Assembly: GCA_014138725.1 (NCBI GenBank)
Contig: JACJID010000002.1
Span: 1,006,001 to 1,070,000, forward strand
Direction: 5' to 3'
Length of the DNA stretch: 64,000 bases
Origin: Kutzneria viridogrisea
GTDB taxonomy: Bacteria; Actinomycetota; Actinomycetes; Mycobacteriales; Pseudonocardiaceae
This document shows, piece by piece, positions 35,850-44,984 of the stretch; position 1 is the stretch's first letter, and each line of letters opens with the position of its first letter. Both the position numbers and the translations under genes were made by a program. Under the pieces are notes generated by a model that saw only the letters and a program-made list of their open reading frames with translations, made no database searches and had not been told where the DNA came from.

Positions 35850-36743
35850 GTGCATACGGTCGCGGTATTGAGCCTCAAGGGCGGTGTCGGCAAGACCACG
35901 GTGGCCCTCGGTCTGGCCTCCGCGGCGCTGCGCAGGGGCGTCCGCACACTCGTGGTGGACCTGGACCCGCAGTGCAACTCCACGGCGACGCTGGAGCCAC
36001 AGGAGACAGCGGCCACCCTGTTCCACGTGCTACAGAGCCCCAAGCCCGACACGGTGCGCGCGGCGATCTCGCCCAGCGGCTGGGGTGAGGGCGTGGACGT
36101 GCTGGTGGGCGCCGAGGAGGTGGAGGGCCTCAACCACCCCGACCCGAGCCTGTCCAAGCTGGGCAGGCTGGGCCGTGCGCTGGAGGTGGTGCACGAGGTG
36201 CGGACCGCCGACGACGAGCCGCCCTACCAGCTGGTGCTGCTGGACTGCCCGCCCTCGCTGGGGCAGCTGACCCGTTCCGCGCTGGTCGCGGCGGACCGCG
36301 CGCTGCTGGTCACCGAGCCGACCATGTTCGCGGTGTCCGGGGTGCAGCGGGCCTTCGAGGCGGTGCAGTCCGAGCGCGCCGAGCACAACCCGGACCTGCA
36401 ACCGCTGGGCGTGGTGGTCAACCGGGTGCGCCCACGCTCGCACGAGCACCAGTTCCGCATCGACGAACTGCGCGAGATCTTCGGCCCGCTGGTGATGCCG
36501 GTGGCGCTGCCCGACCGGCTGGCCGTGCAGCAGGCCCAGGGCGCCTGCATGCCGATCCACCTGTGGAACACCCCAGGTGCCCGCGAGGTCGCGCTGGCCT
36601 TCAACCTGTTGCTCGCCAGGGTGCTGCGCGCCACCCGCCGCAGGCAGCGCCCGGTGTACGAGGAGCCCGAGGTCGAGCCGGAGCCCGAGCCCCAGGACGG
36701 CGTGGGCAGCCCGCAGTTCATGGAACCCCACCTGCCCTCGTGA
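35850..36743 (+). CDS. ParA-family ATPase (orphan)
   Basis: 297-residue deviant-Walker ATPase. Walker A is KGGVGKTT (residues 10-17), Walker A' VVDLDPQCNST, Walker B VLLDCPPSLG. This is the ParA/Soj/MinD superfamily, but no parB or parS lies nearby, so it is an orphan and not the chromosome-partitioning ParA. The C-terminus is an acidic Pro/Glu tail. GTG 35850 has no ribosome site; a TAGGCT -10-like box ends 6 nt before it, suggesting a leaderless transcript. Cargo unknown. Confidence 0.85.
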   Translation: MHTVAVLSLKGGVGKTTVALGLASAALRRGVRTLVVDLDPQCNSTATLEPQETAATLFHVLQSPKPDTVRAAISPSGWGEGVDVLVGAEEVEGLNHPDPSLSKLGRLGRALEVVHEVRTADDEPPYQLVLLDCPPSLGQLTRSALVAADRALLVTEPTMFAVSGVQRAFEAVQSERAEHNPDLQPLGVVVNRVRPRSHEHQFRIDELREIFGPLVMPVALPDRLAVQQAQGACMPIHLWNTPGAREVALAFNLLLARVLRATRRRQRPVYEEPEVEPEPEPQDGVGSPQFMEPHLPS

Positions 36744-36753
36744 CGAACCGCAG

Positions 36754-36808
36754 TGCCATGAAAGTGCCGTTCCTGGCACATGACGCCAGGAACGGCACTT
36801 TCATGGCA
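36754..36808. repeat. Dispersed 50-bp hairpin repeat, copy 3
   Basis: Perfect 24-bp arms (36754-36777, 36785-36808) with loop ACATGAC. Core ATGAAAGTGCCGTTC, variable tip CTGGC paired with GCCAG. It lies 10 bp after the ParA-like stop and 17 bp before the nei2 start, so it separates two genes on the same strand. Confidence 0.88.
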
Positions 36809-36825
36809 TGGGGCGGGGCGGGCTG

Positions 36826-37632
36826 ATGCCTGAGGGCGACACGGTGTTCCTGACCGCGCACCGGTTGGACGAGGCGCTGGCCGGTGCCGAGCTCACGCGC
36901 GGTGAGCTGCGCCACCCCGAGCTGTCCACGGCGGACCTGACCGGGCGCACCGTGCTCGGGGTCCGCTCGGTGGGCAAGCACCTGTTCACCCGCTTCGACC
37001 GCGACCTGAGCCTGCACAGCCACCTGCGCATGGACGGCTCCTGGCACCTGTACCGGCCCGGCGAGCGCTGGCGGCGCCCCGACCACCAGGTGCGGGCCGT
37101 GCTGTCCACCGCCGACCGGGTGGCCGTGGGCTTCCGGCTGCACGACCTGAAGTTGCTGCCCACGGCGCAGGAGCACGGGCTGGTCGGGCACCTGGGCCCG
37201 GACCTGCTCGACCCCGACTGGGGTCCGGCGCTGGCCGGGCAGGCGGCGGACAGGCTGGCCGCCGAGCCGGACCGCGAGCTCGGGCTCGCCCTGCTGGACC
37301 AGCGTGTAATGGCTGGGATCGGCAACCTGTACCGGGCCGAGGTGTGCTTCCTGCTCGGGGTCACCCCGTGGTCGCCGGTGTCCACTGTGGACCCGGCCGA
37401 GGTGGTCCGGCTCTGCCACGACCTGCTGGCGCGCAACGCGTGGCGGCCCGAGCAGAGCACCACCGGGGAGCTGGCCAGGGGCCGCCAGCACTGGGTGTAC
37501 GAGCGCGGCGGGCGGCGGTGCCTGCGCTGCGGCAGCGCGGTGCGCAGGGCCGTGCAGGGCAGCGGGGTCCAGCAGCGCAACACCTGGTACTGCCCTCGGT
37601 GCCAACGGGGTCCGGTGCCGGGTTCGTCCTGA
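36826..37632 (+). CDS. Nei2-type DNA glycosylase/AP lyase (endonuclease VIII family)
   Basis: 268-residue Fpg/Nei enzyme for oxidised-base excision. The N-terminus MPEGDTV supplies the catalytic Pro2 and Glu3, and the conserved Lys is in VGKHLFTRF. The helix-two-turn-helix is MAGIGNLYRAEVCF. The C-terminal zinc finger is C-x2-C (LRCG) followed by a second C-x2-C (YCPRCQ). MPEGDTV rather than MPELPEV marks the Nei branch (Nei2 of mycobacteria). The gene runs 12 bp into the small RHIM-like gene downstream. Confidence 0.9.
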   Translation: MPEGDTVFLTAHRLDEALAGAELTRGELRHPELSTADLTGRTVLGVRSVGKHLFTRFDRDLSLHSHLRMDGSWHLYRPGERWRRPDHQVRAVLSTADRVAVGFRLHDLKLLPTAQEHGLVGHLGPDLLDPDWGPALAGQAADRLAAEPDRELGLALLDQRVMAGIGNLYRAEVCFLLGVTPWSPVSTVDPAEVVRLCHDLLARNAWRPEQSTTGELARGRQHWVYERGGRRCLRCGSAVRRAVQGSGVQQRNTWYCPRCQRGPVPGSS

Positions 37633-37644
37633 TACCGTTGGGGT

Positions 37645-38025
37645 ATGGACCCGATCCTCGTCACGATCGCAGGTGCGCTGGTCAAGGAGGCCGTCAAGCC
37701 GGCGGTGGCCGCGCTGGTCAAGCGCGTCCGGGCGAAGTTCGGCAAGGGCACCGCCGAGGAGGACGTGCTCGAGGCGGCACTGGAGTCCCCGGACAACGAG
37801 AAGGCCGTGCAGCGGCTGGCCAACCGGCTCGCCGAGGCCGAGCGGTCCGACCCCGAGTTCGGCGGTGAGCTGCGCGAGCTCTGGGAGACCGCCAAGGTCG
37901 AGATCACCCTCGCGCAGAACACGCAGGTCGCCAGCTCCGGCGGGGTGAACAACTCGATCACGGGCACCGTGCACGGCAAGGTGGTCCAGGCCCGCGACAT
38001 CACCGGCGGCATCACCTTCCACTAG
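37645..38025 (+). CDS. Small protein with C-terminal RHIM-like amyloid signalling motif
   Basis: 126-residue protein. Residues 1-~95 are predicted helical (VTIAGALVKEAVKPAVAALV, then charged helices). The C-terminus reads NNSITGTVHGKVVQARDITG and then GITFH. The spacing N-x-I-x-G-x-V-x-G-x-V-V-Q-A-x-x-I matches the pseudo-palindromic RHIM/PP-type motifs found in bacterial and fungal NLR-associated amyloid signalling. It is convergent with an NLR-like winged-helix/TPR protein, their stops 20 bp apart. Function is inferred from the motif only. It starts 12 bp after nei2. Confidence 0.65.
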   Translation: MDPILVTIAGALVKEAVKPAVAALVKRVRAKFGKGTAEEDVLEAALESPDNEKAVQRLANRLAEAERSDPEFGGELRELWETAKVEITLAQNTQVASSGGVNNSITGTVHGKVVQARDITGGITFH

Positions 38026-38045
38026 TCCACTGTGGACAAAGCAGG

Positions 38046-39242
38046 TCAGCGCTGGTTGAGCCGTTCCAGCCGTTGCGCGGCGGAGTTCGCGCGCGGGTGG
38101 TCCAGCACCTGGTAGATCGCCAGCGCGTGTTCGGCGTGCGCCACGGCGCCGCCGCGGTCCCCGGCCGCCAGCAGCGCGGCGCACAGCACCTCGCGCACCA
38201 CCGCCTCCTGGAACAACCTGCGCAGCTCCTGCATGATCGCCAGCGCCGGGGTGAGCGCCTCGATCGCCGCCCGGTTCGCCCCCACGCGCAGCTGCGCCTC
38301 GCCCAGACTGGTCAGCACCCTGCCCTCGTTGTACCGGTCCCCGCGCTCGCGCATCGCGTGCAGGGTCCCGGTGAGCCCCGCGAGCGCCTCCTCCGCACGG
38401 CCCAACGCCGACAGCACCCGGTAGTAGTGGTGCCCGCGCAACGCGATCTGCTGCTCCTGGCCCGCCCGCACCGCCAGCGGCTCGGCCGCCAGCAGGCAGT
38501 CCAGCGCGTCCTGGTAGCGGCCCACCCCGTAGTGGGCCAACGCCAGCGACTCCAGGTCGGTCGCCATGCCCTGGTGGTGCTGCACCGACCGGTCCGCCCG
38601 CAGAGCCAGGTCGAACTGCTCGACGGCCCGCTCGACCTCGTCCAGTTCGAGGTGGTGGAACCCCAGCTGGCAGCGGATCCGCCCCTCGGCACGGCGGTCG
38701 CCCAGCCGTTGGGCCGACACCACACCCAGCTCGTTGACGGTCTTCCAGTCCGTGTAGTGCTTGCGGTGGAAGTGCAGCCCCCACAACGCCTCGCAGAGCC
38801 CCACGACCAGTTCGTCCATCCCGGACTCGTGCGCGGCCCGCACCAGCGACACGAAGCTGGCCCGATCGGCCTCCAGCAGGTCCAGCGCCTCCACGTCGGT
38901 GCCGGGGAAAGCCGCCACCTGTTCGTAGCGCGGGCTCAGCCGCCAGCGGAACCTCGACACCGCCTTGTCCGCGGCCACCGCGTAGTCCAGGTACCAGGCG
39001 ACGATCCGCTCCAGCGCGGTGCCCTCGGCGTGCTGCAACGCGTGCGCCCTGGCCAGTGAGGAGTAGCGGTACCGCCCGCCGGGCACCGCGCGCAGCAGGC
39101 CCTCGCGTACCAACTCGCCCAGCACGGCCTCCCCGCCCGGCTGCACGGCGTTGGCCAGCGCACCGGGGAAGTCGGCCCCTGGGTAGGACGCCAGCATCAG
39201 GAACACATGCGAGGCCCTGGGCGACAGGTGCTCGTAGGACAT
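38046..39242 (-). CDS. Headless NLR-like protein: winged helix plus TPR array
   Basis: 398-residue protein that resembles the C-terminal half of actinobacterial NB-ARC/SARP regulators. Residues 1-~75 match the winged-helix that normally follows an NB-ARC ATPase ([20 protein letters not shown], then GALANAV). The rest is a chain of TPR-like helices ([40 protein letters not shown]). No Walker A or B is present, so the nucleotide-binding part is missing. ATG 39242 follows GAAAGGA by 9 nt, so this looks like a true start rather than a truncation in the window. Convergent with the RHIM-like gene. Confidence 0.7.
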   Translation of the reverse strand: MSYEHLSPRASHVFLMLASYPGADFPGALANAVQPGGEAVLGELVREGLLRAVPGGRYRYSSLARAHALQHAEGTALERIVAWYLDYAVAADKAVSRFRWRLSPRYEQVAAFPGTDVEALDLLEADRASFVSLVRAAHESGMDELVVGLCEALWGLHFHRKHYTDWKTVNELGVVSAQRLGDRRAEGRIRCQLGFHHLELDEVERAVEQFDLALRADRSVQHHQGMATDLESLALAHYGVGRYQDALDCLLAAEPLAVRAGQEQQIALRGHHYYRVLSALGRAEEALAGLTGTLHAMRERGDRYNEGRVLTSLGEAQLRVGANRAAIEALTPALAIMQELRRLFQEAVVREVLCAALLAAGDRGGAVAHAEHALAIYQVLDHPRANSAAQRLERLNQR

Positions 39243-39417
39243 GGTGTGGATCCTTTCGCCCTGGGCATGGGACAGCCTCAACCCGCGTGCGTCCCCCCGT
39301 CCACGATCACCGACGATACCCAGTCGTGACCGGTGGCGTTATGCCCTTCACACGGGTGGCTGGACGCACGGGGTGGGTGTGCGCCGTCACCCCGGTGTGA
39401 GGAGGCACGATAGGGCC

Positions 39418-40446
39418 GTGGTCTACAAGCAGGTGGTGCGCGCGACGCTGTTCCGGTTCGGCGGGGGCGACCCCGAGGTGGCGCACGAGCGCACGCTCGG
39501 GGCACTGCGCAGGGTGAGCTCGCTGCCACCGGCACTGGCCGCGCTGCGGGCCCGCTACGCGGTGCAGGCCCCGCGCACGGTGTTCGGCGTGCGCTTCCCG
39601 AACCCGGTGGGGCTGGCCGCGGGCATGGACAAGAACGGGGTGGCGCTGCCCGCCTGGCCCGCGCTGGGCTTCGGCTACGTCGAGGTCGGCACGGTCACCC
39701 GGCACGCCCAGCCCGGCAACGACCGGCCCAGGCTGTTCCGGCTGCCCGACAGCGAGGCGATCGTCAACCGGATGGGCTTCAACAACGAGGGGGCGCAGGC
39801 GCTGGCCGACCGGCTGGACCGGCTCGGCGGACTGCCCGTGCCGCTGGGCATCAGCCTGGGCAAGTCGAAGATCACCCCGGTGGAGCAGGCGGTGCAGGAC
39901 TACCGGCACTCGCTGCGCGCCCTGCACCGGCACGGGGACTACTTCGCGGTCAACATCAGCTCGCCGAACACCCCCGGCCTGCGCAGCCTGCAGGACCGGG
40001 CCGCGCTGACCGAGCTGCTGGCGGGCCTGCAGGAGGAGAACCGCTCGCTGGGCGCGGTCAAGCCGCTGCTGGTGAAGATCGCCCCCGACCTGACCGACAG
40101 CGCGATCGCCGAGCTGCTGGAGGTTTGCGGGGAGCACGAGGTGGCCGGGGTCATCGCCACGAACACCACGCTGGGCCGGGAGGGTCTGGCCGCGGCCGAC
40201 TCCGCCAAGGCGGCCGAGGCGGGGGGCCTGAGCGGTCGCCCGCTGGCGGCGCGGGCCCGTGAGGTCGTGGCCTTCGTGCACGCCGAGACCGGTGGCCGCC
40301 TGCCGATCATCGGCGTGGGCGGCATCTTCGGCGCCGAGGACGCCGCGCGCATGTTCGACGCGGGCGCCAGCCTGGTGCAGCTCTACACCGGTTTCATCTA
40401 CGAGGGCCCCGGCCTGGTCCGCAGGATCACCCGCAGCCTGGCCTGA
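39418..40446 (+). CDS. pyrD: Dihydroorotate dehydrogenase, class 2 (quinone)
   Basis: 342-residue enzyme of pyrimidine synthesis. FMN/substrate landmarks are [42 protein letters not shown], the catalytic-serine loop [28 protein letters not shown] and [13 protein letters not shown]. The N-terminal helical extension and catalytic Ser identify class 2, membrane-associated and quinone-dependent. GTG 39418 follows a GGAGG by 12 nt; longer frames have no homology. A perfect 14-bp hairpin and repeat array C follow. Confidence 0.93.
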   Translation: MVYKQVVRATLFRFGGGDPEVAHERTLGALRRVSSLPPALAALRARYAVQAPRTVFGVRFPNPVGLAAGMDKNGVALPAWPALGFGYVEVGTVTRHAQPGNDRPRLFRLPDSEAIVNRMGFNNEGAQALADRLDRLGGLPVPLGISLGKSKITPVEQAVQDYRHSLRALHRHGDYFAVNISSPNTPGLRSLQDRAALTELLAGLQEENRSLGAVKPLLVKIAPDLTDSAIAELLEVCGEHEVAGVIATNTTLGREGLAAADSAKAAEAGGLSGRPLAARAREVVAFVHAETGGRLPIIGVGGIFGAEDAARMFDAGASLVQLYTGFIYEGPGLVRRITRSLA

Positions 40447-40448
40447 CC

Positions 40449-40522
40449 GCGAGTCCCGCTCGCAGGCACGCGAGTCCCGCCCTGGCGACGGGACTCGTAC
40501 GCCCCAGGGCGGGACTCGCGGG
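40449..40522. repeat. 21-bp-period GCGAGTCCC array (array C)
   Basis: Two GCGAGTCCCG units followed by two inverted GGGACTCG units, immediately after the pyrD stop in a convergent gap. Same module as arrays A, B and D. The opposite orientation of the halves allows a stem. Confidence 0.75.
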
Positions 40523-40531
40523 AGTGCAGCA

Positions 40532-40564
40532 GCCGCCTGGCACCGGTTCGCGGTGCCAGGCGGC
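40532..40564. terminator. Bidirectional hairpin between pyrD and the S53 protease gene
   Basis: Perfect 14-bp stem GCCGCCTGGCACCG / CGGTGCCAGGCGGC with a 5-nt loop, in the convergent gap. No T-run, but such strong GC hairpins often serve as terminators in high-GC actinobacteria. Confidence 0.7.
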
Positions 40565-40581
40565 GCCTGTCCCGGGTCGAC

Positions 40582-42570
40582 TCAGATCAGGCCGAGGAAC
40601 AGCAGCCCGTTGGGCGTGCCGAGGCCGGTCACGTTGTCGTAGCCGCGGGTGGTCTGGATGGTCTGGTCGGGGTTGTTGAAGGACCGGACCGTCCGGACGT
40701 AGCCGTCGGCGTCGTTGAAGCCGTTGACGTAGTCCACGCGCACCTCACCGGCACCGGTGACCGGCTTGACGTCGCTGATCGCCGGGGTGTGCGAGAGGGC
40801 CTTGTACATCCACGGGTTGATGAACCCGTGGCGGCCGCCGAACTGGTCGGCAACGGCCATCAGACCGGCCATCAGCGGGGAGGCGAGGCTGGTGCCGCCG
40901 ATGCGGTACTCGCCGTAGTGCACCCCGTCGGGGTAGGTCTGGGTCAGGCCGATCAGCATGCCGGTGGTGGGGTCGGCGTCCATCGAGATGTCCGGCACCA
41001 CCCGACCGCGCTTGTCGCCGGTCTGGTTCTGCTTGGCCAGCGCCTCGGGCACGACGCCCTTCTGGTACGCGGGCTCCGGGAACAGCACGCTGGTGCCGCC
41101 GCCCGCGCCGTACAGCCAGGTGCCGGGGGCCGCGGGGCCCCACGCGCCGTTGGTCAGCGTGGACTTGCCGGTGGACCAGCCGGTCTCCAGCACCTTGCTG
41201 CCGTCCTTGCCGATGCCCAGGCTGGTGCCGCCGACCGCGGTGACCCACTGGCTGGAGGCGGAGAAGTCGGCCGAGGGCTTGGGCAGCCGGTGGCTCTCGT
41301 CCCCGTTGTCGCCCGAGGAGAAGTACACGCCGATGCCCTCGGCCGCCGCCTGGATGGCGATCGACTGGAAGGCGTTGACCTCGTCGGCGGGGATGTCCTC
41401 ACCGGTGTCGCCGTAGGAGTTGGACACGATCTGCGCCTTGTTGCCCGCGACGATCGTGTTCAGCGCCTTGTCCAGGCCCAGGTCGGTGCAGTCCGCGCCG
41501 CCCACGTAGAGGATCTTGGCGCCGGGGGCCATGGCGTGCACGGCCTCCACGTCCAGGCTCTGCTCGCCGTACCAGCCGGAGGCGTCGCACTGGGTGGGGT
41601 CCTCGGTGCCCGGGGTGGGCGGGAAGACGATCTGCGAGTACTGGCCCTGGGTCAGCGGGTGCGCCGGGTCGTGCCGCTTGGCGTACTCGGCGGCGTCGGC
41701 GTACAGCGTGGGCGAGGCGAAGGCGTCCACGATGGCCACGGTGACTCCGCGCCCGTCCAGGCCGACCTTGCCGATGTTGTCCAGGTCGCTGGCCGCGCGC
41801 AGCTGCTGCGGGGTGTAGCCGCAGACCGCGTAGGGCAGCTGCTTGCCACCGTAGGCCGGGTCGGTGGTGTCCACCTTCTGGCCGAAGTAGTCCGAGCAGG
41901 GCTGCGCGTTGACGAAGCCGGCGGGCGGCGGGGCGACTCCCGGCCCGGCGGTCTTGGTCTGCGCCACCGTGTCGGCGTTGGCGTCCCCGTTGGCGCCCAC
42001 GTGCGAGGGCTTGACCAGCGACAGGGCCTGGTCCACGTTGACCACGCCGGACACCGCACCGGCCAGTGCCGCGGGCACCGACAGCGGGCGGTCGGCGGAG
42101 CGCAGCGTGCGGTCCTTGACCTTGTACAGGCCCAGGTTCACGCCGAAGGCGTGCTGCACCTGGGCGGCCGAGCCGGTCGCCTCGACGTACTGGTTGTTCG
42201 AGGGGATCTCGCCGATGCCGAACCCGCTGGAGCTCAGCCAGGTGCGCACCGCCTCGACCGTGCCCGCGCTGGGCGCGAACCGGGTCCGCACCTCGTCGGT
42301 GGACAGGAACCTGCGGTAGGACGGGCTGGACGGGTCGGACACCGCGGTCGCCGCGGCCTCCAGACCGGCCTGGTCCTTGGCCTTGAGGTACACCCGGAAG
42401 GTCAGCCGGTCCGAGCCGCTGACTTCGGCCACCTTCGCGTTCGGCTTGGCCCACACCGGCTGCGAGTCCGGAATGGCCGACATGCCCGCCGCGCTGGCCG
42501 AGGTCGCGAGGCTGGTCACGCCCGCCCCGGCCATCGCCACCGCGAGCAGGAACGCTGGAGTTCTTCGCAC
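40582..42570 (-). CDS. Secreted S53 (sedolisin-type) serine-carboxyl protease
   Basis: 662-residue preproprotease. A signal peptide (FLLAVAMAGAGVTSLATSAS) is followed by a Pro-kumamolisin-type propeptide (~45-185; LKAKDQAGLEAAATAVSDPS). The catalytic domain has Glu ~336 and Asp ~340 in WYGEQSLDVEAVH, Ser ~561 in GGTSLASPLMAG, and a C-terminal calcium site region (NGFNDADG, GYDNVTGLGTPNG). Sedolisins work at acidic pH outside the cell. GTG 42570 follows AAGGGG by about 7 nt. Full length. Confidence 0.9.
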   Translation of the reverse strand: MRRTPAFLLAVAMAGAGVTSLATSASAAGMSAIPDSQPVWAKPNAKVAEVSGSDRLTFRVYLKAKDQAGLEAAATAVSDPSSPSYRRFLSTDEVRTRFAPSAGTVEAVRTWLSSSGFGIGEIPSNNQYVEATGSAAQVQHAFGVNLGLYKVKDRTLRSADRPLSVPAALAGAVSGVVNVDQALSLVKPSHVGANGDANADTVAQTKTAGPGVAPPPAGFVNAQPCSDYFGQKVDTTDPAYGGKQLPYAVCGYTPQQLRAASDLDNIGKVGLDGRGVTVAIVDAFASPTLYADAAEYAKRHDPAHPLTQGQYSQIVFPPTPGTEDPTQCDASGWYGEQSLDVEAVHAMAPGAKILYVGGADCTDLGLDKALNTIVAGNKAQIVSNSYGDTGEDIPADEVNAFQSIAIQAAAEGIGVYFSSGDNGDESHRLPKPSADFSASSQWVTAVGGTSLGIGKDGSKVLETGWSTGKSTLTNGAWGPAAPGTWLYGAGGGTSVLFPEPAYQKGVVPEALAKQNQTGDKRGRVVPDISMDADPTTGMLIGLTQTYPDGVHYGEYRIGGTSLASPLMAGLMAVADQFGGRHGFINPWMYKALSHTPAISDVKPVTGAGEVRVDYVNGFNDADGYVRTVRSFNNPDQTIQTTRGYDNVTGLGTPNGLLFLGLI

Positions 42571-42742
42571 GAAAACGCCCCTTCTGCAGTTCTGAGCCCC
42601 TAACGAACACGGGCTCCCGCACCTGGGAATGAGGCTAACTCGCACCTCACCCGGGGCAAACAAGTAAATTTTCAGTGCGATGCGAATTTATTAACACCCA
42701 TTGGTCACGGCTAACGGAATCACCTATGACCGATTTGTCGAC

Positions 42743-43999
42743 TCAGTTCCTGCGCGCTGCGTACATGGCCCGCAGCAGTGGGTGCACGAGCACCACGAAC
42801 ATCGATCCCCAGGCGATGCCACCCAGCTCCACCTCGCCGAACCGCAGGCTGAGGTCCCCGGCCCCGGCGATCAGCGCGGCCCCACCCACCATCAGGTTGA
42901 CCGGGTTGAGCAGGTCCACCCCGTTGGTGGTCCAGATGCGCACTCCGACCAGGACGATCAATCCGTACAACAGCAGGCTCGCCCCGCCCATCACCCCGGC
43001 GGGCATCGTACTGAGCAGCGCGCCGAATTTGGGCGAAAAGGACAGCAGAACCGCGCCGCACGCGGCAACGACATAGGCGGCCGTGGAATAGACCTTGGTG
43101 GCCGTCATGACACCGATGTTCTCCGCGTACGTGGTGGTGCCCGATCCGCCGCCCGACCCGGCCAGCACCGTGGCCAGTCCGTTGGCGATCAGCGCGTCAC
43201 CCACGCTGCCGTCCAGGTTGCGGCCGGTGACCGCCGCGACGGCCTTCACGTGGCCCACGTTCTCCGCGACCAGCACGATGACCACCGGCAGCACGGTCAG
43301 CACCACCGAGGGCCGCAGCTCGGGGGACAGCAGCTGGGGCAGCCCGATCCAGTCCGCCTCGGCGACCGCGTCCAGCCGGGCCTTCTCCAGCCCGACCGTG
43401 CAGGCCGCGACCAGCCAGCCCGCGACCACGCCCACCAGCACCGAGGCCCGGGACAGCAGCCCCCTGCCCAGCACCCCGCACACCAGCACCACACCCACGG
43501 TGACCGCGGCGATCCCGGGCTGCGGGGTCACGGACCTGACCGCGGACGGGGCCAGGTTCAGCCCGATCAGCATGACCACCGCGCCGGTGACCGCGGGCGG
43601 CATCAGCGACTCCAGCAGCCGCACGCCCAGGGCCTTGACCGCCACACCGACCACGACGAGCATCAGCCCGGCGGCCAGCACCCCGCCCAGCTGCGCGGCG
43701 GTGCCGTTCTCCCGCGCGGCGGCCAGCGGGGCCACGAACGCGAAGGAGGAGCCCAGGTAGCTGGGCACGCGGTTGCGCGTCAGGAACAGGAACAGCAGGG
43801 TGCCGAGTCCGGAGAACAGCAGCGTGCTGGTGACCGGGAAGCCGGTGTAGGCCGGTACCAGCACGGTGGCGCCGAACATGGCCGCGATGTGCTGGAGGCC
43901 GAACCCGACGGTGAGCGGCCAGCTCAGCCGCTCCTGGGGGCCGACCACCTCCCCGTCCGTCACACGGCGCCCGTCGCCGTGCACGGTCCACAACGCCAC
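42743..43999 (-). CDS. Nucleobase:cation symporter NCS2 (uracil/xanthine permease)
   Basis: 418-residue permease with about 14 hydrophobic segments of the NCS2/UraA fold. Signatures are FGLQHIAAMFGATVLVP, the SSFAFVAPL loop, VVIVLVAENVGHVKAV with the substrate-binding Glu, and the NGLATVLAGSGGGSGTTTYAENIGVM signature (GSGTTTYAENIGVM). The uracil branch is favoured but xanthine is possible. GTG 43999 is preferred (GGAGGG, 6 nt); TTG 44005 lies too close to the ribosome site. Confidence 0.88.
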   Translation of the reverse strand: MALWTVHGDGRRVTDGEVVGPQERLSWPLTVGFGLQHIAAMFGATVLVPAYTGFPVTSTLLFSGLGTLLFLFLTRNRVPSYLGSSFAFVAPLAAARENGTAAQLGGVLAAGLMLVVVGVAVKALGVRLLESLMPPAVTGAVVMLIGLNLAPSAVRSVTPQPGIAAVTVGVVLVCGVLGRGLLSRASVLVGVVAGWLVAACTVGLEKARLDAVAEADWIGLPQLLSPELRPSVVLTVLPVVIVLVAENVGHVKAVAAVTGRNLDGSVGDALIANGLATVLAGSGGGSGTTTYAENIGVMTATKVYSTAAYVVAACGAVLLSFSPKFGALLSTMPAGVMGGASLLLYGLIVLVGVRIWTTNGVDLLNPVNLMVGGAALIAGAGDLSLRFGEVELGGIAWGSMFVVLVHPLLRAMYAARRN

Positions 44000-44012
44000 G
44001 TGCAACCCTCCC

Positions 44013-44060
44013 CGCGGGTAGCCGACTCAGCAAGGAGATCCTGCCACGCGGGGTAGCCGA
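44013..44060 (-). promoter_or_regulatory. Direct repeat upstream of the permease
   Basis: CGCGGGTAGCCGA at 44013-44025 and CGCGGGGTAGCCGA at 44047-44060, two near-identical 13-14 bp copies 34 bp apart. They lie 14-60 bp before the permease start. A possible operator or leader element; no T-run or known riboswitch core was recognised. Confidence 0.35.
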
Positions 44061-44163
44061 TACCGCTACATCACAGTTCGATAATCACACTTCTGCCTGA
44101 AGATTTTTCGGGTATCCCGCCGGATCGGGGCAGTGCTGCTACCTGGAGTGATGTCACACCGGG

Positions 44164-44961
44164 TCAGGAGAGCTCACGCAGCGCGGAGGCAAGCCCGGTC
44201 AGGTGGTCGCTGGCCTCGAGCAGTGCCTGGTTGGGAGCCGTCGCCGTGTTGCTGGTCAGCACGGCCTGTCCCGCGGCGGCCACCAGCGCGCGGTAGCCCT
44301 CCACGCCCTCGTCCACCTGCTCGCGCAGCTTGCGCACGCCCGCACTGAGCTCGGCGCGCTGGGCGATCGGCACGATGTCCCTGGCCCGCTCCACCGCGAC
44401 GAGCTGTTCGGCCACCGCCCGGATGGCCGCGGCGGCCTCCGCGGCGGCGACCCTGGCGTGCGCGACGGACTCCGCGGGCAGCGGCGCGACCCCGACCGCC
44501 GAGGGCGTGCCGAGCTGGCGCAACAGCTCCGCCAGCCCGGCCTCGGCCTCGGCGAGGGCCCGCATCGGCTCCCTGGCCGCCGACCCGTTCGGCGGCAGCG
44601 AGGCCAGCGGCACGGGCGGTTCGGGCAGCGGGGTGCGGTACAGCTTGATCGTCTTGACCCCCGAGCTGGTGGCGAACCAACCGAACAGGGCGGTGGCGCA
44701 GATGGCGGCGATGCCACCGGGCCCCGACAGGTCCGCGGCCTGGCCGATGACCAGCCCGCCGCCGATGGCGGTCATGCCGCCCCAGACGGCCGTGACCCGG
44801 CCCGCGCGCCGCCGCTTGCGCAGCAGCCTGGCGCGCGGGTCGCGCCAGTTGGCCACCTTGGCGCGGATGGTGTCGGCCACCGGCCCGCGCACCTGCTCAC
44901 TGACCGCCTGTCCGAACTGGATCAGCTCGGTCAGCTGCCGCTTGCGCGAACCCATGACCAC
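44164..44961 (-). CDS. pspM: PspM-like membrane partner of PspA
   Basis: 265-residue protein directly downstream of pspA in a clgR-pspA-pspM arrangement like that of mycobacteria. It has a basic N-terminus (KVANWRDPRARLLRKRRRAG), then two adjacent membrane segments (~55-100: VTAVWGGMTAIGGGLVIGQA, GGIAAICATALFGWF). A long Ala-rich helical cytoplasmic region follows. In mycobacteria PspM recruits PspA to the membrane under envelope stress. The call rests on topology and gene order, since the family is poorly conserved. Confidence 0.75.
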   Translation of the reverse strand: MVMGSRKRQLTELIQFGQAVSEQVRGPVADTIRAKVANWRDPRARLLRKRRRAGRVTAVWGGMTAIGGGLVIGQAADLSGPGGIAAICATALFGWFATSSGVKTIKLYRTPLPEPPVPLASLPPNGSAAREPMRALAEAEAGLAELLRQLGTPSAVGVAPLPAESVAHARVAAAEAAAAIRAVAEQLVAVERARDIVPIAQRAELSAGVRKLREQVDEGVEGYRALVAAAGQAVLTSNTATAPNQALLEASDHLTGLASALRELS

Positions 44962-44984
44962 CCCCGTCGCCGGTCAGAGCCGGA

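Noticed and set aside
35850-36743. Chromosome-partitioning parA
   Set aside because: There is no parB, parS or origin-linked gene nearby, and the C-terminal acidic tail differs from chromosomal ParA; it is best treated as an orphan ParA-family ATPase.
42600-42660. Iron-regulator (IdeR/DmdR) box upstream of the S53 protease
   Set aside because: The GAGGCTAACTCGCACCTC stretch matches only one half of the TTAGGTTAGGCTAACCTAA consensus.
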